Counted from the first letter of the stretch, positions 42,822 to 51,792 are shown. The stretch: DNA of 64,000 bases from Paracoccaceae bacterium (GCA_020832655.1 JAFIEF010000001.1:87284-151283), one strand, 5' to 3'. A program made the numbers and translations. Notes: generated by a model from the sequence alone, not told the origin.

Positions 42822-44339
42822 ATGTTGTGGATGCTTGTGAAACTCCTTGTCTTCGTGGCGGTCGTGATCGGGCTGGCCTATGGCGCGGGGCTGCTGATGG
42901 ATAGCGGCCAGAGCGTGGGGCTGCGGGTGCTGAATATGGAGTTCGAGCTTGGCCCGATACAGGCGCTGATCGCGCTGGCGCTGCTGGTTCTTGCCGTCTG
43001 GCTGGTGCTGAAACTGCTGGGGCTGATCATCGCCGTGCTGCGCTTCATGAATGGCGATGAAACCGCTGTGCGGCGCTATTTCATGCGCAACCGTGAAAAG
43101 CGCGGGATGGATGCGCTGCTGGCCTCGATGCTGGCGCAGGCGGCAGGCGATGGCAAGCTGGCCATTGCAAAGGCGGAAAAGGCGCATAAGCTGCTCAACC
43201 AGCCCCAGATGACCAACCTGCTGATCGCCCAGAGCGCAGAGATGAAAGGCAACCGCGCGCTGGCCGAAGAGCATTACAAGCGGCTTCTGTCCGATACGCG
43301 CACGCGTTTTGTCGCCGTGCAGGGGCTGATCCGCGCCAAGCTGGACGAAGGCGACAGCGACAAGGCGCGCAAGCTCGCCGAAAAGGCGCTGGCGATCCAG
43401 CCCGCGCATGAAGAAACCCAGAACACGTTGTTGCAGCTTCAGACCCAGGCCGAGGATTGGCAGGGCGCGCGCAAGACGCTGAAGGTCAAGAAATCCAGCG
43501 GCTATCTGCCGCGCGATGTGTATCGGCGGCGCGACGCGATTCTGGCCTTGCAGGATTCGGATCGTCTGGCGGCCGAAGGCAACATGACCCGCGCGCGCGA
43601 AGCCGCGATAGAGGCCAACCGCCTGTCGCCCGACCTGATCCCGGCAGCGGCGGCGGCAGCGCGGGCGCTGGTGGCGCAGGGCAAGGGCAGCTACGGCGCG
43701 CGCGTGATCAAGAAAGCCTGGAAGGTTGCGCCGCATCCTGAACTGGCCGCAGCCTTTGCCGCGATTGAACCGGGCGAAAGCCCGACCCAGCGGCTGCAAC
43801 GCTTTGGCAAGCTTCTGGGCTATCACGCTGATGCCGCCGAAACCAGAATGCTGCGCGCCGAGTTGCTGATTGCTGCGGAAGATTTCCCCGCCGCGCGCCG
43901 CGCGCTGGGTGATCTGGCGACTGCGGCACCAAGCATGCGCGCGCTGACCATCATGGCCGCGATCGAGCGCGGCGAAGGCGCGGATGACGCGGTGGTGCGC
44001 GGCTGGCTGGCGCGCGCGCTGACCGCGCCGCGCGGCCCGCAATGGATTTGCCAGAAATGCCAGCATGTGCATGCAAGCTGGCAGGCGATCTGCGACAATT
44101 GCGCGGCCTTTGATACGCTGGAATGGCGCGATGCGCCCGACAGTTCCGGCCCCTCTGCGACGCAGACCGAACTCTTGCCGCTGATCATCGGAAGCCTGCC
44201 CGGACCAAAAGAGACCAGTGCCGATACCCCCGATACTGCGCCCGAGGCCGAGGTGCTGGAGGGCGATGCCAGCCCGGCTGATGAGGCGGCGCAAGAGGCC
44301 AGCGCGGGGGATGAAAAATCTTCCGAAAAAGCGTCATAA
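42822..44339 (+). CDS. hemY: HemY-like TPR membrane protein with C-terminal rubredoxin-like zinc ribbon
   Basis: MLWMLVKLLVFVAVVIGLAYGAGLLMDSGQSVGLRVLNMEFELGPIQALIALALLVLAVWL; TPR body; WICQKCQHVHASWQAICDNCAAFDTLEW. Confidence 0.85.
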   Translation: MLWMLVKLLVFVAVVIGLAYGAGLLMDSGQSVGLRVLNMEFELGPIQALIALALLVLAVWLVLKLLGLIIAVLRFMNGDETAVRRYFMRNREKRGMDALLASMLAQAAGDGKLAIAKAEKAHKLLNQPQMTNLLIAQSAEMKGNRALAEEHYKRLLSDTRTRFVAVQGLIRAKLDEGDSDKARKLAEKALAIQPAHEETQNTLLQLQTQAEDWQGARKTLKVKKSSGYLPRDVYRRRDAILALQDSDRLAAEGNMTRAREAAIEANRLSPDLIPAAAAAARALVAQGKGSYGARVIKKAWKVAPHPELAAAFAAIEPGESPTQRLQRFGKLLGYHADAAETRMLRAELLIAAEDFPAARRALGDLATAAPSMRALTIMAAIERGEGADDAVVRGWLARALTAPRGPQWICQKCQHVHASWQAICDNCAAFDTLEWRDAPDSSGPSATQTELLPLIIGSLPGPKETSADTPDTAPEAEVLEGDASPADEAAQEASAGDEKSSEKAS

Positions 44340-44386
44340 GGGGACTGGTCTGCACGCAAAGGCGGTGCTAAAGACACCGCCACGGT

Positions 44387-44462
44387 GCCGCTGTAGCTCA
44401 GCTGGTAGAGCACGTCATTCGTAATGATGGGGTCGGGGGTTCGAGTCCCTTCAGCGGCACCA
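44387..44462 (+). tRNA. tRNA-Thr (anticodon CGT), CCA encoded
   Basis: GCCGCTG..CAGCGGC acceptor stem; anticodon arm CGTCA-TTCGTAA-TGATG; T arm GGGGGTTCGAGTCCC-type; ACCA tail. Confidence 0.95.
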
Positions 44463-44579
44463 GTAGCAGCCGGGTTCGGCCCTTTACAGATCAAGCGACC
44501 CCTGATTGCCCCCGCTTTCGCGTCTGGCTTTCCTGAACGCATCATCGCGGCGCGCGGGCAGGCGCACGGCGCGGCTTCC

Positions 44580-44978
44580 TCAAATGCTGCGAAACTTAGC
44601 CCCCTTATTGATAGGTAACACGAATAGCCCGTTTGCCTGTGTCGCTCTCTGGCGCACAATTGCGCCCCACTGCCACAATATGGTTGCGGCCTGCTGGCTT
44701 ATTGCAAGTTTTTCAACGGATGGTGATAAGAAGATTGCAACGACACCGGAAGTCAATATGGCTGCACGCTCCGGGGGACGTTTCGCTTGGGTAACATCTT
44801 TTGAAATAACGATCCAATCTCCACCCTGCCCAAGCTGTCGATACAGATCGACATCCTTGATATCCACTGGAAAGCGGTCTCGGAGAGCGTATGCGCTATG
44901 GCCATCTATTGAGACGATAGTGTGAACAGCGCGCGCGATCACCGGCGGCATGTTATGGTCAAACAGAACCTTGACCAC
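44580..44978 (-). CDS. DUF5615-like PIN toxin (VapC45-like), probable GTG start
   Basis: VVKVLFDHNMPPVIARAVHTIVSIDGHSAYALRDRFPVDIKDVDLYRQLGQGGDWIVISKDVTQAKRPPERAAIL; overlaps the 3' end of the upstream DUF433-like gene. Confidence 0.78.
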   Translation of the reverse strand: MVKVLFDHNMPPVIARAVHTIVSIDGHSAYALRDRFPVDIKDVDLYRQLGQGGDWIVISKDVTQAKRPPERAAILTSGVVAIFLSPSVEKLAISQQAATILWQWGAIVRQRATQANGLFVLPINKGAKFRSI

Positions 44979-45657
44979 CGGTGACACTCTCTTTGCGATC
45001 CAATGTCTTTTCAAACTTGATTGCGTCGCGAACGAAGCGCTCATCAACTTCATACAGCCGACTGATATATTTAATGCTTTTTGATCTCTGCCATTCTGTG
45101 AAGATTGTTTGTGTGGAAATACCAATGTTATCGATCACAGGGGTTCCGAACGACCTGTTCGGATCAAGTACGACATGTTCCACGATGGTTGGCCGCCATC
45201 TCTCCGGGCGCTGGTTTTTGTATTCCAGCCCCGAAAGTGATTGATCGATGATCTTCCGAAACACCTTTTGGCCGGGGCGCTTCTTTGACAAGCTGATCAA
45301 ATGGCCATCGTTTTCCGTTGCGTCAACCAAAATCTCCGGGCCATCAGTCTTGAAGCTCAAGGTGGAGAGCGGTCGGTCGATTGCTAGCTTTGCCTTTGCA
45401 TACTCAATTGCATAGCGAATAGCCTGCAGAGATACTCCGTTCGAGCGCAAAGCGCGCACTACGCGCAACTCTACCAGATCTATGAAAGAAATCTCGGTGG
45501 ATTCATCAACGAATTGGTAATGCCCAGTCCAGATTGGTGCATTCGGGCCACTTCCTCGGGTCCATCTTAGGATTTCCTGCGGTGTTGTCCCAATCAGACG
45601 CGCCGCCTCTCGCGGTTTGTAAATTCCTTCGCCAAAGATCGGGCCATCAAGCGGCAT
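44959..45657 (-). CDS. DUF433/MerR-like HTH antitoxin (VapB45-like)
   Basis: YKPREAARLIGTTPQEILRWTRG...ISFIDLVELRVVRALRSNGVSLQAIRYAIEYAKAKLAIDRPLST; gene order antitoxin-toxin with 20-bp overlap. Confidence 0.78.
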   Translation of the reverse strand: MPLDGPIFGEGIYKPREAARLIGTTPQEILRWTRGSGPNAPIWTGHYQFVDESTEISFIDLVELRVVRALRSNGVSLQAIRYAIEYAKAKLAIDRPLSTLSFKTDGPEILVDATENDGHLISLSKKRPGQKVFRKIIDQSLSGLEYKNQRPERWRPTIVEHVVLDPNRSFGTPVIDNIGISTQTIFTEWQRSKSIKYISRLYEVDERFVRDAIKFEKTLDRKESVTGGQGSV

Positions 45658-45865
45658 AACCTCATTCTCCTCCGATACCCTGTTTCATATACCTGCTGTT
45701 GCGTTTCGGTCTAGTCACATCTTGGCTGAACCTACCTTATGCTGGCTCTACCTGTCACATCACGGTGTTGTCCGGCGTTTCGATCTGCGGCGCAGATTGT
45801 CGCCATAGTAAAGATGGTTGGTCATGCGCGCTCAGCCTGCCTGTTGAGGGTTAAGAAATGCTTGG

Positions 45866-45977
45866 GCCAGCGGCGCGGGGCCGCTGGCAAGGGTGGTGGC
45901 TCGGATTGATCGCGAATGCCCTATGTCGCCGCAGGCGACAAACCGTGTCCGCCCGCCCCCACCACGGGCGGACACGG
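45866..45977. repeat. Cluster of three inverted repeats downstream of the peptide-binding protein gene
   Basis: GCCAGCGG-N7-CCGCTGGC (45866-45888), GTCGCC-GCA-GGCGAC (about 45925-45939), CCGTGTCCGCCCG-N9-CGGGCGGACACGG (45943-45977). Confidence 0.7.
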
Positions 45978-46002
45978 GTTGTCTGCGGGCAGCGATCAAG
46001 CC

Positions 46003-47820
46003 TCACTCTTCCCACCACCACACATCGGGTTGAAAGCCGATCCAGTCGCCATAGATGGGCAGCTTTTCGGGGAAGCGCAATTCGCGCGCATGGGCGATGC
46101 GGGCGCGGTCATTGAACCAGAACGGCACCACATAGCGCCCTGCGGTCAGTACCCGGTCCAGCGCGCGGGTGGCGGCGACAAAATCCTGCTGCTCGGTCGA
46201 TGTCACAAGCCGCTCGATCAGCGCGTCGATGGCGGGGCTTTGCACGCCCATCCAGTTGCGCGTGCCCTCGGTCCCGGCGGCCTCTGACCCCCAGTAAAGC
46301 CGCTGTTCGGCGCCGGGCGACAGCGACAGCCCGCGCAGGTAATAGGTCATGTCGAAATCATAGGCCATTGTGCGTTCATTATACTGCGCCGAATCGATCT
46401 GGGTGACGCTGACCTGCATGCCCAGCCTTTCCAGCGCCTGGGTGTAGATGTCAGAGATTGCCAGCACCTCGGATGAGCCTTGCCGCAGCAGAATGGTAAA
46501 GCGGAAGGGCTGGCCATCGCCATTGCGCAGCACGCCCGCATCATCGGCCTCCCAGCCGGCTTCGGTCAGAAGATCGGTGGCCGCGCGCATATTGGCGCGG
46601 TTGGCGACAGAGCCGTCAGAGCCGGGCAGGGTGTAGCCTTCCAGCGTGCCGGGCAGCAGATCATCGGCGAAGGGGGCCAGAAACTCGACCACGCGCCCTT
46701 CGGCGGGGCCGGGGCGCATGCCCAGCACCGAATTGCCGAAATAGGATGTGATGCGCGGGTCTTCGCCACCATTGATGATCTGGCTGACATATTCGAAATT
46801 GAAGGCGTGGATCATCGCCTCGCGCACGCGCCAGTCTTCGAATAGCGGGTTGCGCGTGTTCATCACGAAGCCTGCAATGCCCGAGGGGCGCTGATGCGGG
46901 ATTTCGGATTTGACGATCTCGCCCGCCTGCACGGCGGGGAAGTCATAGCGCGTGTTCCAGGCATTGGCGTTGGTCTCGCGCATGGTGTTCAAGAGGCCGG
47001 AGGTGAAGGCCTCGAACATCGCCGTGCCATCGCCAAAGAACTCCATTCGGATTTCGTCAAGATTGGCCTGACCGCGCATGAAGGGCAGATCATTGCCCCA
47101 GTAATCGGGGTTGCGCTTGAGATAGACATAGCGCCCGGCCTCGAACCGGTCGATGACATAGGGGGCAGTGGCAATCGGAATGACCGAGGTGCCCGATTCG
47201 GCGAAATCCAGCCCCTCCCATTGCGCCTTTTGCAGGATCGGGCGCAGACCCAGGATCAGCGGCAATTCGCGGTCGGGTTCGCTAAAGGTGAAGCGGATCG
47301 CGCGTTCGCCCGTGATCTCGGCACTCTCCACCCGCGCCCATGTCCCGTGAAAGCGCGGATGACCGATGGTGCCCAGCGTTTCATAGGACCACAGCACATC
47401 TTCCACCGTGACCGGGCTGCCGTCAGAGAATCGGGCCTCTGGGCGCAGGGTGAATTCCACCCAGGAACGCGCCTCATCGGTTTCAACCGATTCGGCCAGA
47501 ACCCCGTAAAGCGCGAAAGGTTCATCCCAGTTACGCCCCATCAGGCTTTCATAGGCCAGATATTGCAACTGCCACGGCGTGCGCCCTTTCAGGATATGCG
47601 GGTTGAGTGAATCGAAGCTGCCAACCTCACCCTGAACGATCCGCCCGCCCTGCGGCGCGTCGGGGTTAACATGCGGCAGATGCGCAAAATCTGGTGGAAG
47701 GGCAGGGTCGCCATACATAGCTATGCCGTGCTTTGGCTGCGCGGTTGCGGGCATGGCTGTCAGGGACAGCCCTGCAAGCGCGAATGTGAAGAGAAGGGTG
47801 TGACGAATTGGGGCTGCCAT
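46003..47820 (-). CDS. ABC transporter family 5 extracellular solute-binding protein
   Basis: Signal peptide; GIAMYGDPALPPDFAHLPHVNPDAPQGGRIVQGEVGSFDSLNPHILKG, YejA/oligopeptide-binding-like. Confidence 0.92.
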   Translation of the reverse strand: MAAPIRHTLLFTFALAGLSLTAMPATAQPKHGIAMYGDPALPPDFAHLPHVNPDAPQGGRIVQGEVGSFDSLNPHILKGRTPWQLQYLAYESLMGRNWDEPFALYGVLAESVETDEARSWVEFTLRPEARFSDGSPVTVEDVLWSYETLGTIGHPRFHGTWARVESAEITGERAIRFTFSEPDRELPLILGLRPILQKAQWEGLDFAESGTSVIPIATAPYVIDRFEAGRYVYLKRNPDYWGNDLPFMRGQANLDEIRMEFFGDGTAMFEAFTSGLLNTMRETNANAWNTRYDFPAVQAGEIVKSEIPHQRPSGIAGFVMNTRNPLFEDWRVREAMIHAFNFEYVSQIINGGEDPRITSYFGNSVLGMRPGPAEGRVVEFLAPFADDLLPGTLEGYTLPGSDGSVANRANMRAATDLLTEAGWEADDAGVLRNGDGQPFRFTILLRQGSSEVLAISDIYTQALERLGMQVSVTQIDSAQYNERTMAYDFDMTYYLRGLSLSPGAEQRLYWGSEAAGTEGTRNWMGVQSPAIDALIERLVTSTEQQDFVAATRALDRVLTAGRYVVPFWFNDRARIAHARELRFPEKLPIYGDWIGFQPDVWWWEE

Positions 47821-47900
47821 CTGGTCCTCTGTCTGCTGGGGTTTCGGCTTTGGTTTCCCGCAACGCTACAGTCCGTTCACAGCATTATCAAACTTTTAGC

Positions 47901-47929
47901 TTGGAACAGCCGGTCACAAGCGATATATA
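47901..47929 (+). promoter_or_regulatory. Sigma70-like promoter
   Basis: TTGGAA - 17 bp - TATATA. Confidence 0.5.
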
Positions 47930-47935
47930 TGACTC

Positions 47936-48009
47936 ACTGCTCGATAGGTTTCTTGCCTGTATGAAACCTGCCTCAATAACTGACGCCCGCCTTGTGCGGG
48001 CGTTTTTTT
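47936..48009 (+). ncRNA. Candidate small RNA / terminated leader upstream of bdhA
   Basis: Promoter-like -35/-10 upstream, hairpin AGGTTTC-N10-GAAACCT (47946-47969) and Rho-independent terminator within about 74 nt; no supported ORF. Confidence 0.5.
47983..48009 (+). terminator. Rho-independent terminator
   Basis: ACGCCCGC-CTTGT-GCGGGCGT followed by TTTTTT. Confidence 0.85.
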
Positions 48010-48084
48010 CTGTCCGCACCCTACTGGCATTCGTCGTCCCAACAGCTATGCTGCATGGCAGAGAGATCAGCCAGGGAGCGGAAG

Positions 48085-48858
48085 ATGCAGCTAACGGGAA
48101 AACGCGCGATTGTTACGGGATCGAATTCCGGCATCGGGCTGGGGGTTGCGCGGGAACTGGCGCGCGCCGGTGCGCAGGTGGTGCTCAATTCCTTCACCGA
48201 CAGCGCCGAGGATCACGCGCTGGCGGCAGAGCTGGCGGCAGAGACCGGCGCAAGCGTGCGCTACATCCAGGCTGACATGTCCAAGGCGCAAGAGTGCCGC
48301 GCGCTGGTCGCGCGCGCGGGCGGGTGCGATATTCTGGTCAATAATGCAGGCATCCAGCATGTCGCCCGGATCGAGGAATTTCCGGGCGAAAAATGGGATG
48401 CAATCATCGCCATCAACCTGTCATCGGCCTTCCACACCACCGCCGCCGCGCTGCCGGGGATGTATGAAAATGGCTGGGGGCGGGTGGTCAATATCGCTTC
48501 GGCGCATGGGCTGACCGCCAGCCCCTATAAGTCGGCCTATGTCGCGGCCAAGCATGGCGTGGTGGGGCTGACCAAGACCACGGCACTGGAAGCCGCAGGC
48601 AAGGGCATCACCTGCAACGCGATCTGTCCGGGCTATGTGCTGACGCCGATTGTCGAAAAACAGATCCCCGACCAGATGAAGACGCATAACATGGACCGCG
48701 AAACCGTGATCAGGCAGGTGATGCTGGCGCGCCAGCCCTCGGGCGATTTTGCGACGGTGGAACAGATCGGTGGAACGGCCGTGTTCCTGTGCTCGGATGC
48801 TGCGGCGCAGATCACCGGCACCACGATCTCGGTCGATGGGGGCTGGACCGCCCTGTGA
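48085..48858 (+). CDS. bdhA: 3-hydroxybutyrate dehydrogenase (SDR)
   Basis: MQLTGKRAIVTGSNSGIGLGVARELA; DILVNNAGIQHVARIEEFPGEKWDAIIAINLSSAFHTT; YVAAKHGVVGLTK; GYVLTPIVEKQIPDQ. Confidence 0.92.
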   Translation: MQLTGKRAIVTGSNSGIGLGVARELARAGAQVVLNSFTDSAEDHALAAELAAETGASVRYIQADMSKAQECRALVARAGGCDILVNNAGIQHVARIEEFPGEKWDAIIAINLSSAFHTTAAALPGMYENGWGRVVNIASAHGLTASPYKSAYVAAKHGVVGLTKTTALEAAGKGITCNAICPGYVLTPIVEKQIPDQMKTHNMDRETVIRQVMLARQPSGDFATVEQIGGTAVFLCSDAAAQITGTTISVDGGWTAL

Positions 48859-48888
48859 GCTGTGCGCCAGTGGCAGAGGCCGGGATTT

Positions 48889-48910
48889 GAGTATTTTGGG
48901 CAAGATGAAG
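48889..48910 (+). repeat. Intergenic GAGTATTTTGGGCAAGATGAAG element (copy 4)
   Basis: Direct match to copy 2 in the bdhA-patatin gap. Confidence 0.7.
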
Positions 48911-48954
48911 CCGCAGGGGAGGCGCAGCCGCGCCAAAGACAATGAGGGCCGAAA

Positions 48955-49989
48955 ATGACCAAACGCATCAATCTTGCCCTTCAGGGCGGGGGCGCGCATG
49001 GGGCATTCACCTGGGGTGTTCTGGACCGCCTGTTGCAGGACAGCGATATCGAAATTGCGGCGATTTCGGGCACGTCGGCGGGCGCGCTGAATGCGGCCGC
49101 GCTGAAGGCGGGCTGGTCCGAGGGCGGGCGGCAGGGCGCGCGGGTGCTGCTGGATCGGATCTGGCATCAGGTGGGGGCGGTGCATGATTTGCGCCTGACC
49201 GGCTGGATCGCGCAAGCCCTGCCCCCTGTCGGCATGCTGAATTCCTGGGCCGAGGCGCTGATGCCGGTCTCGCCGATGGACATGGCGGCGCTGGTGACAA
49301 GCCCCTATCAGTACGGCGCGCTCTATCGCAATCCGCTGGAGCCTGTGGTGCGTTCCCTGCGCTTTGATCAGGTCTGCGCAAAGGATGGGCCGGAGCTGCA
49401 TATTGCCGCGACCAATGTCCGCAGCGGCAAGATCCGCGTCTTTTCGGGCAGCGAAGTGTGCTGCGAGGTGATCCTTGCCTCGGCCTGCCTGCCGACGCTG
49501 TTTCAGGCGGTGGAACTGACCGACCCCAAAACCGGCGAGGTCGAGGCGTTCTGGGATGGCGGCTATACCGGCAACCCGGCGCTGTTTCCGCTATTTGATG
49601 CGCATCTGCCCGATGATGTGCTGGTCGTGAATATCAATCCGCTGCGGCGCGACAGCATTCCGCAAACGGCGCAGGAGATCCAGAACCGGATCAACGAGAT
49701 CAGCTTCAACTCCTCGCTTCTGCGCGAATTGCGTGCGATTGCCTTCGTCAAGCGGCTGATTGCCGAAGGGCGGATGGAGCGGGGCAGCATGAAGGATGTG
49801 CTGATCCACATGATTGCCGATGATGATCTGATGACAACGCTTTCAGTGACCAGCAAGGTGACCCCGACGCCCTATCTTCTGCACAGTCTGAAGATCGCGG
49901 GGCGGGCGGCCTGCGAGCGGTTTCTGGACGCGCATAAGGCGGATCTGAACATCTCCGCCACGGTTGATCTGGCGGCGATGTTCGACTGA
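48955..49989 (+). CDS. Patatin-like phospholipase
   Basis: LALQGGGAHGAFTWGVLDRLL; SGTSAGALNAAAL (GxSxG); DGGYTGNPALFPL. Confidence 0.93.
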   Translation: MTKRINLALQGGGAHGAFTWGVLDRLLQDSDIEIAAISGTSAGALNAAALKAGWSEGGRQGARVLLDRIWHQVGAVHDLRLTGWIAQALPPVGMLNSWAEALMPVSPMDMAALVTSPYQYGALYRNPLEPVVRSLRFDQVCAKDGPELHIAATNVRSGKIRVFSGSEVCCEVILASACLPTLFQAVELTDPKTGEVEAFWDGGYTGNPALFPLFDAHLPDDVLVVNINPLRRDSIPQTAQEIQNRINEISFNSSLLRELRAIAFVKRLIAEGRMERGSMKDVLIHMIADDDLMTTLSVTSKVTPTPYLLHSLKIAGRAACERFLDAHKADLNISATVDLAAMFD

Positions 49990-50000
49990 CGCGCTGCGCG

Positions 50001-50702
50001 CTACGGTTTCGGCGCGTCAGGCTGCGTCGGCAGCGCCGGGCGGCGCGTTCTTGCGCGCTTGCCGCGCGGGTCGGGATAGACCAGCCCGGCCGAGATCACC
50101 AGCTTGGCGGCATCCTCGATCTCCATCTCCAGCTCGATCACGTCGCGGCGGGGAACGAACAGCAAGAACCCCGAAGTGGGGTTGGGTGTGGTTGGCAGGA
50201 AGATCGAGATCATCTCTCCGTTTTCGGCCAGATGCTCGCCGATTTCCCCGCGTGTGGTGGTCGAGATGAAGGCCACCGCCCAGATGCCGGGGCGCGGATA
50301 TTGCACCAGACAGGCGCGGTCGAATGTCGGGGTCTGGCGCGAAAGGATGGTTTCGGCGATCTGCTTGACGGCGTTATAGATCGAGCGCACCACCGGCATC
50401 ACCTCGACAATGCGCTCGCCCCAATGGACCAGCGTGCGCCCGATCAGCCCCTTGGTGAAATACCCCATCACCAAGGTAAAGATCAGGAACACCACCACCC
50501 CCACGCCGGGAACATCCCAGCCCAGCATGGTTTGCGGGTGAAAGCGGCGCGGAATGAAGTTCAGGACAATCCCGTCCATCCAGGTGATGACATTCCATAC
50601 CAGCCAGATCGTCAGAACCCCCGGTGCAATCACGGCCAGCCCGGCAATGAAATTGTTGCGGATCGATGCCAGCAGGCCGCGTTTGTTGTGGTCGGGACTC
50701 AT
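50001..50702 (-). CDS. DUF502 family membrane protein
   Basis: Start MSPDHNKRGLLASIRNNFIAGLAVIAPGVLTIWLVWNVITWMDGIV; VGVVVFLIFTLVMGYFTKGLIGR; TPNPTSGFLLFVPRRDVIELEM. Confidence 0.92.
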   Translation of the reverse strand: MSPDHNKRGLLASIRNNFIAGLAVIAPGVLTIWLVWNVITWMDGIVLNFIPRRFHPQTMLGWDVPGVGVVVFLIFTLVMGYFTKGLIGRTLVHWGERIVEVMPVVRSIYNAVKQIAETILSRQTPTFDRACLVQYPRPGIWAVAFISTTTRGEIGEHLAENGEMISIFLPTTPNPTSGFLLFVPRRDVIELEMEIEDAAKLVISAGLVYPDPRGKRARTRRPALPTQPDAPKP

Positions 50703-50834
50703 CATCTGCCTTTCGCGATAGCGTTGCGCGCATAGATGGTGAAGCGCGCGGGGGCTTGCAAGCCTCTTTGGCATATCCGCGCGCGCGGCAAAACCGGTTT
50801 CCTGTCCGGTGCGACCGGGATATAGCCCTGTCCC

Positions 50835-51395
50835 ATGTATGAAGATTTCTCGGAACGGCTGTTTGCGCATTATGTCGGCGGCGCGTGGCGCGCGCCCTTC
50901 GGCACTAAAGCCGCAAGCGTAGTTACGCGCGACGGGCAGATGCTGGGGCAGGTGATTGCGGCAGAGTGCCGCGATGTCAGCCGCGCCCTTGCGGGGCTTC
51001 GCGAGGCCGGGGACGGGGCGCGGCGCGATTTTGCCGCGCTGGTCGCGCAGCAGGCCGAAGATCTGGCCGAAGGGCTGGCCGCGCAGGGCGCGCGCCCCTC
51101 CACCAGCGCTATTTTGCATTTCGCAGCTGCGTTGGCCGGGCAGGAACCGGTCGCGGCGCCGGTCGCGCTGATCCGTCCGGCGCGTGATGATCTGTCGGTA
51201 CTCGGTCAAGCGCTGGGGCGCGGTCTGGGCGCGGGGGTGATCCATTGCCCCCCTGTTTCCGAAGCGATCTTCGCCACCCAGCTTGCGCGTTGCGCGGCGC
51301 AGGCGGGTTTGCCCGCAGGCGCCTTTACCTTGCTGCATTGCCCGACAGCGGCGGCGCAGAAATTGCTGCGCCATTCCGGCATCACCGTTCAGTAA
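50835..51395 (+). CDS. Short aldehyde-dehydrogenase-like protein lacking catalytic region
   Basis: YVGGAWRAPFGTKAASVVTRDGQMLGQVIAA and HCPPVSEAIFATQLARCAAQAGLPAGAFTLLHCPTAAAQKLLRHSGI resemble ALDH coenzyme-domain segments; ORF stops at 186 aa. Confidence 0.55.
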   Translation: MYEDFSERLFAHYVGGAWRAPFGTKAASVVTRDGQMLGQVIAAECRDVSRALAGLREAGDGARRDFAALVAQQAEDLAEGLAAQGARPSTSAILHFAAALAGQEPVAAPVALIRPARDDLSVLGQALGRGLGAGVIHCPPVSEAIFATQLARCAAQAGLPAGAFTLLHCPTAAAQKLLRHSGITVQ

Positions 51396-51402
51396 GCATG
51401 CC

Positions 51403-51627
51403 TCAGCAGGCGTGGAAGCGCGCGCCCAGTACCATTGCGGGGATATCTGCGCGCGTCAGGCCCAGTTCTGCAAGTTCGGCATCGGATTTGGCGTTGTAAT
51501 ATTCAAGCCGCCGATAGCTGGGCGACAGTTGCGCCATGCGCTGCAGCAGGGGCAGGATGACCCGGTCCAGAAAGCTGCTGTCATCTTGGTCCATCGCCGG
51601 GATGGTGTTGGTGCTGATGCTCGTCAT
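51403..51627 (-). CDS. DUF1127-type small protein
   Basis: RRLEYYNAKSDAELAELGLTRADIPAMVLGARF. Confidence 0.8.
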   Translation of the reverse strand: MTSISTNTIPAMDQDDSSFLDRVILPLLQRMAQLSPSYRRLEYYNAKSDAELAELGLTRADIPAMVLGARFHAC

Positions 51628-51792
51628 CTGGAAACCCTTTCCTTGGTGTTTCCTCCCGCAACTCAAGATAGGTCAGCCTGTTTGACCTGGCTACGGCCAA
51701 TGAAGAAACCCCGCCTTGCGTCTGGCGCAGGGCTGGATGCAAGACTTTGTTAACCAAAACCGGGCAGAGTTAATGCGGCATGCAGGAAAATA

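Noticed and set aside
44440-44462. tRNA-Thr 3' end as an integrase att site
   Set aside because: I looked for a duplicate of the tRNA 3' end (TTCGAGTCCCTTCAGCGGCACCA) downstream to about 46000 and saw none; no integrase gene is present.
47671-47964. Small + strand ORFs across the bdhA upstream region
   Set aside because: They overlap the peptide-binding protein gene and the promoter/hairpin region and lack any domain signal.
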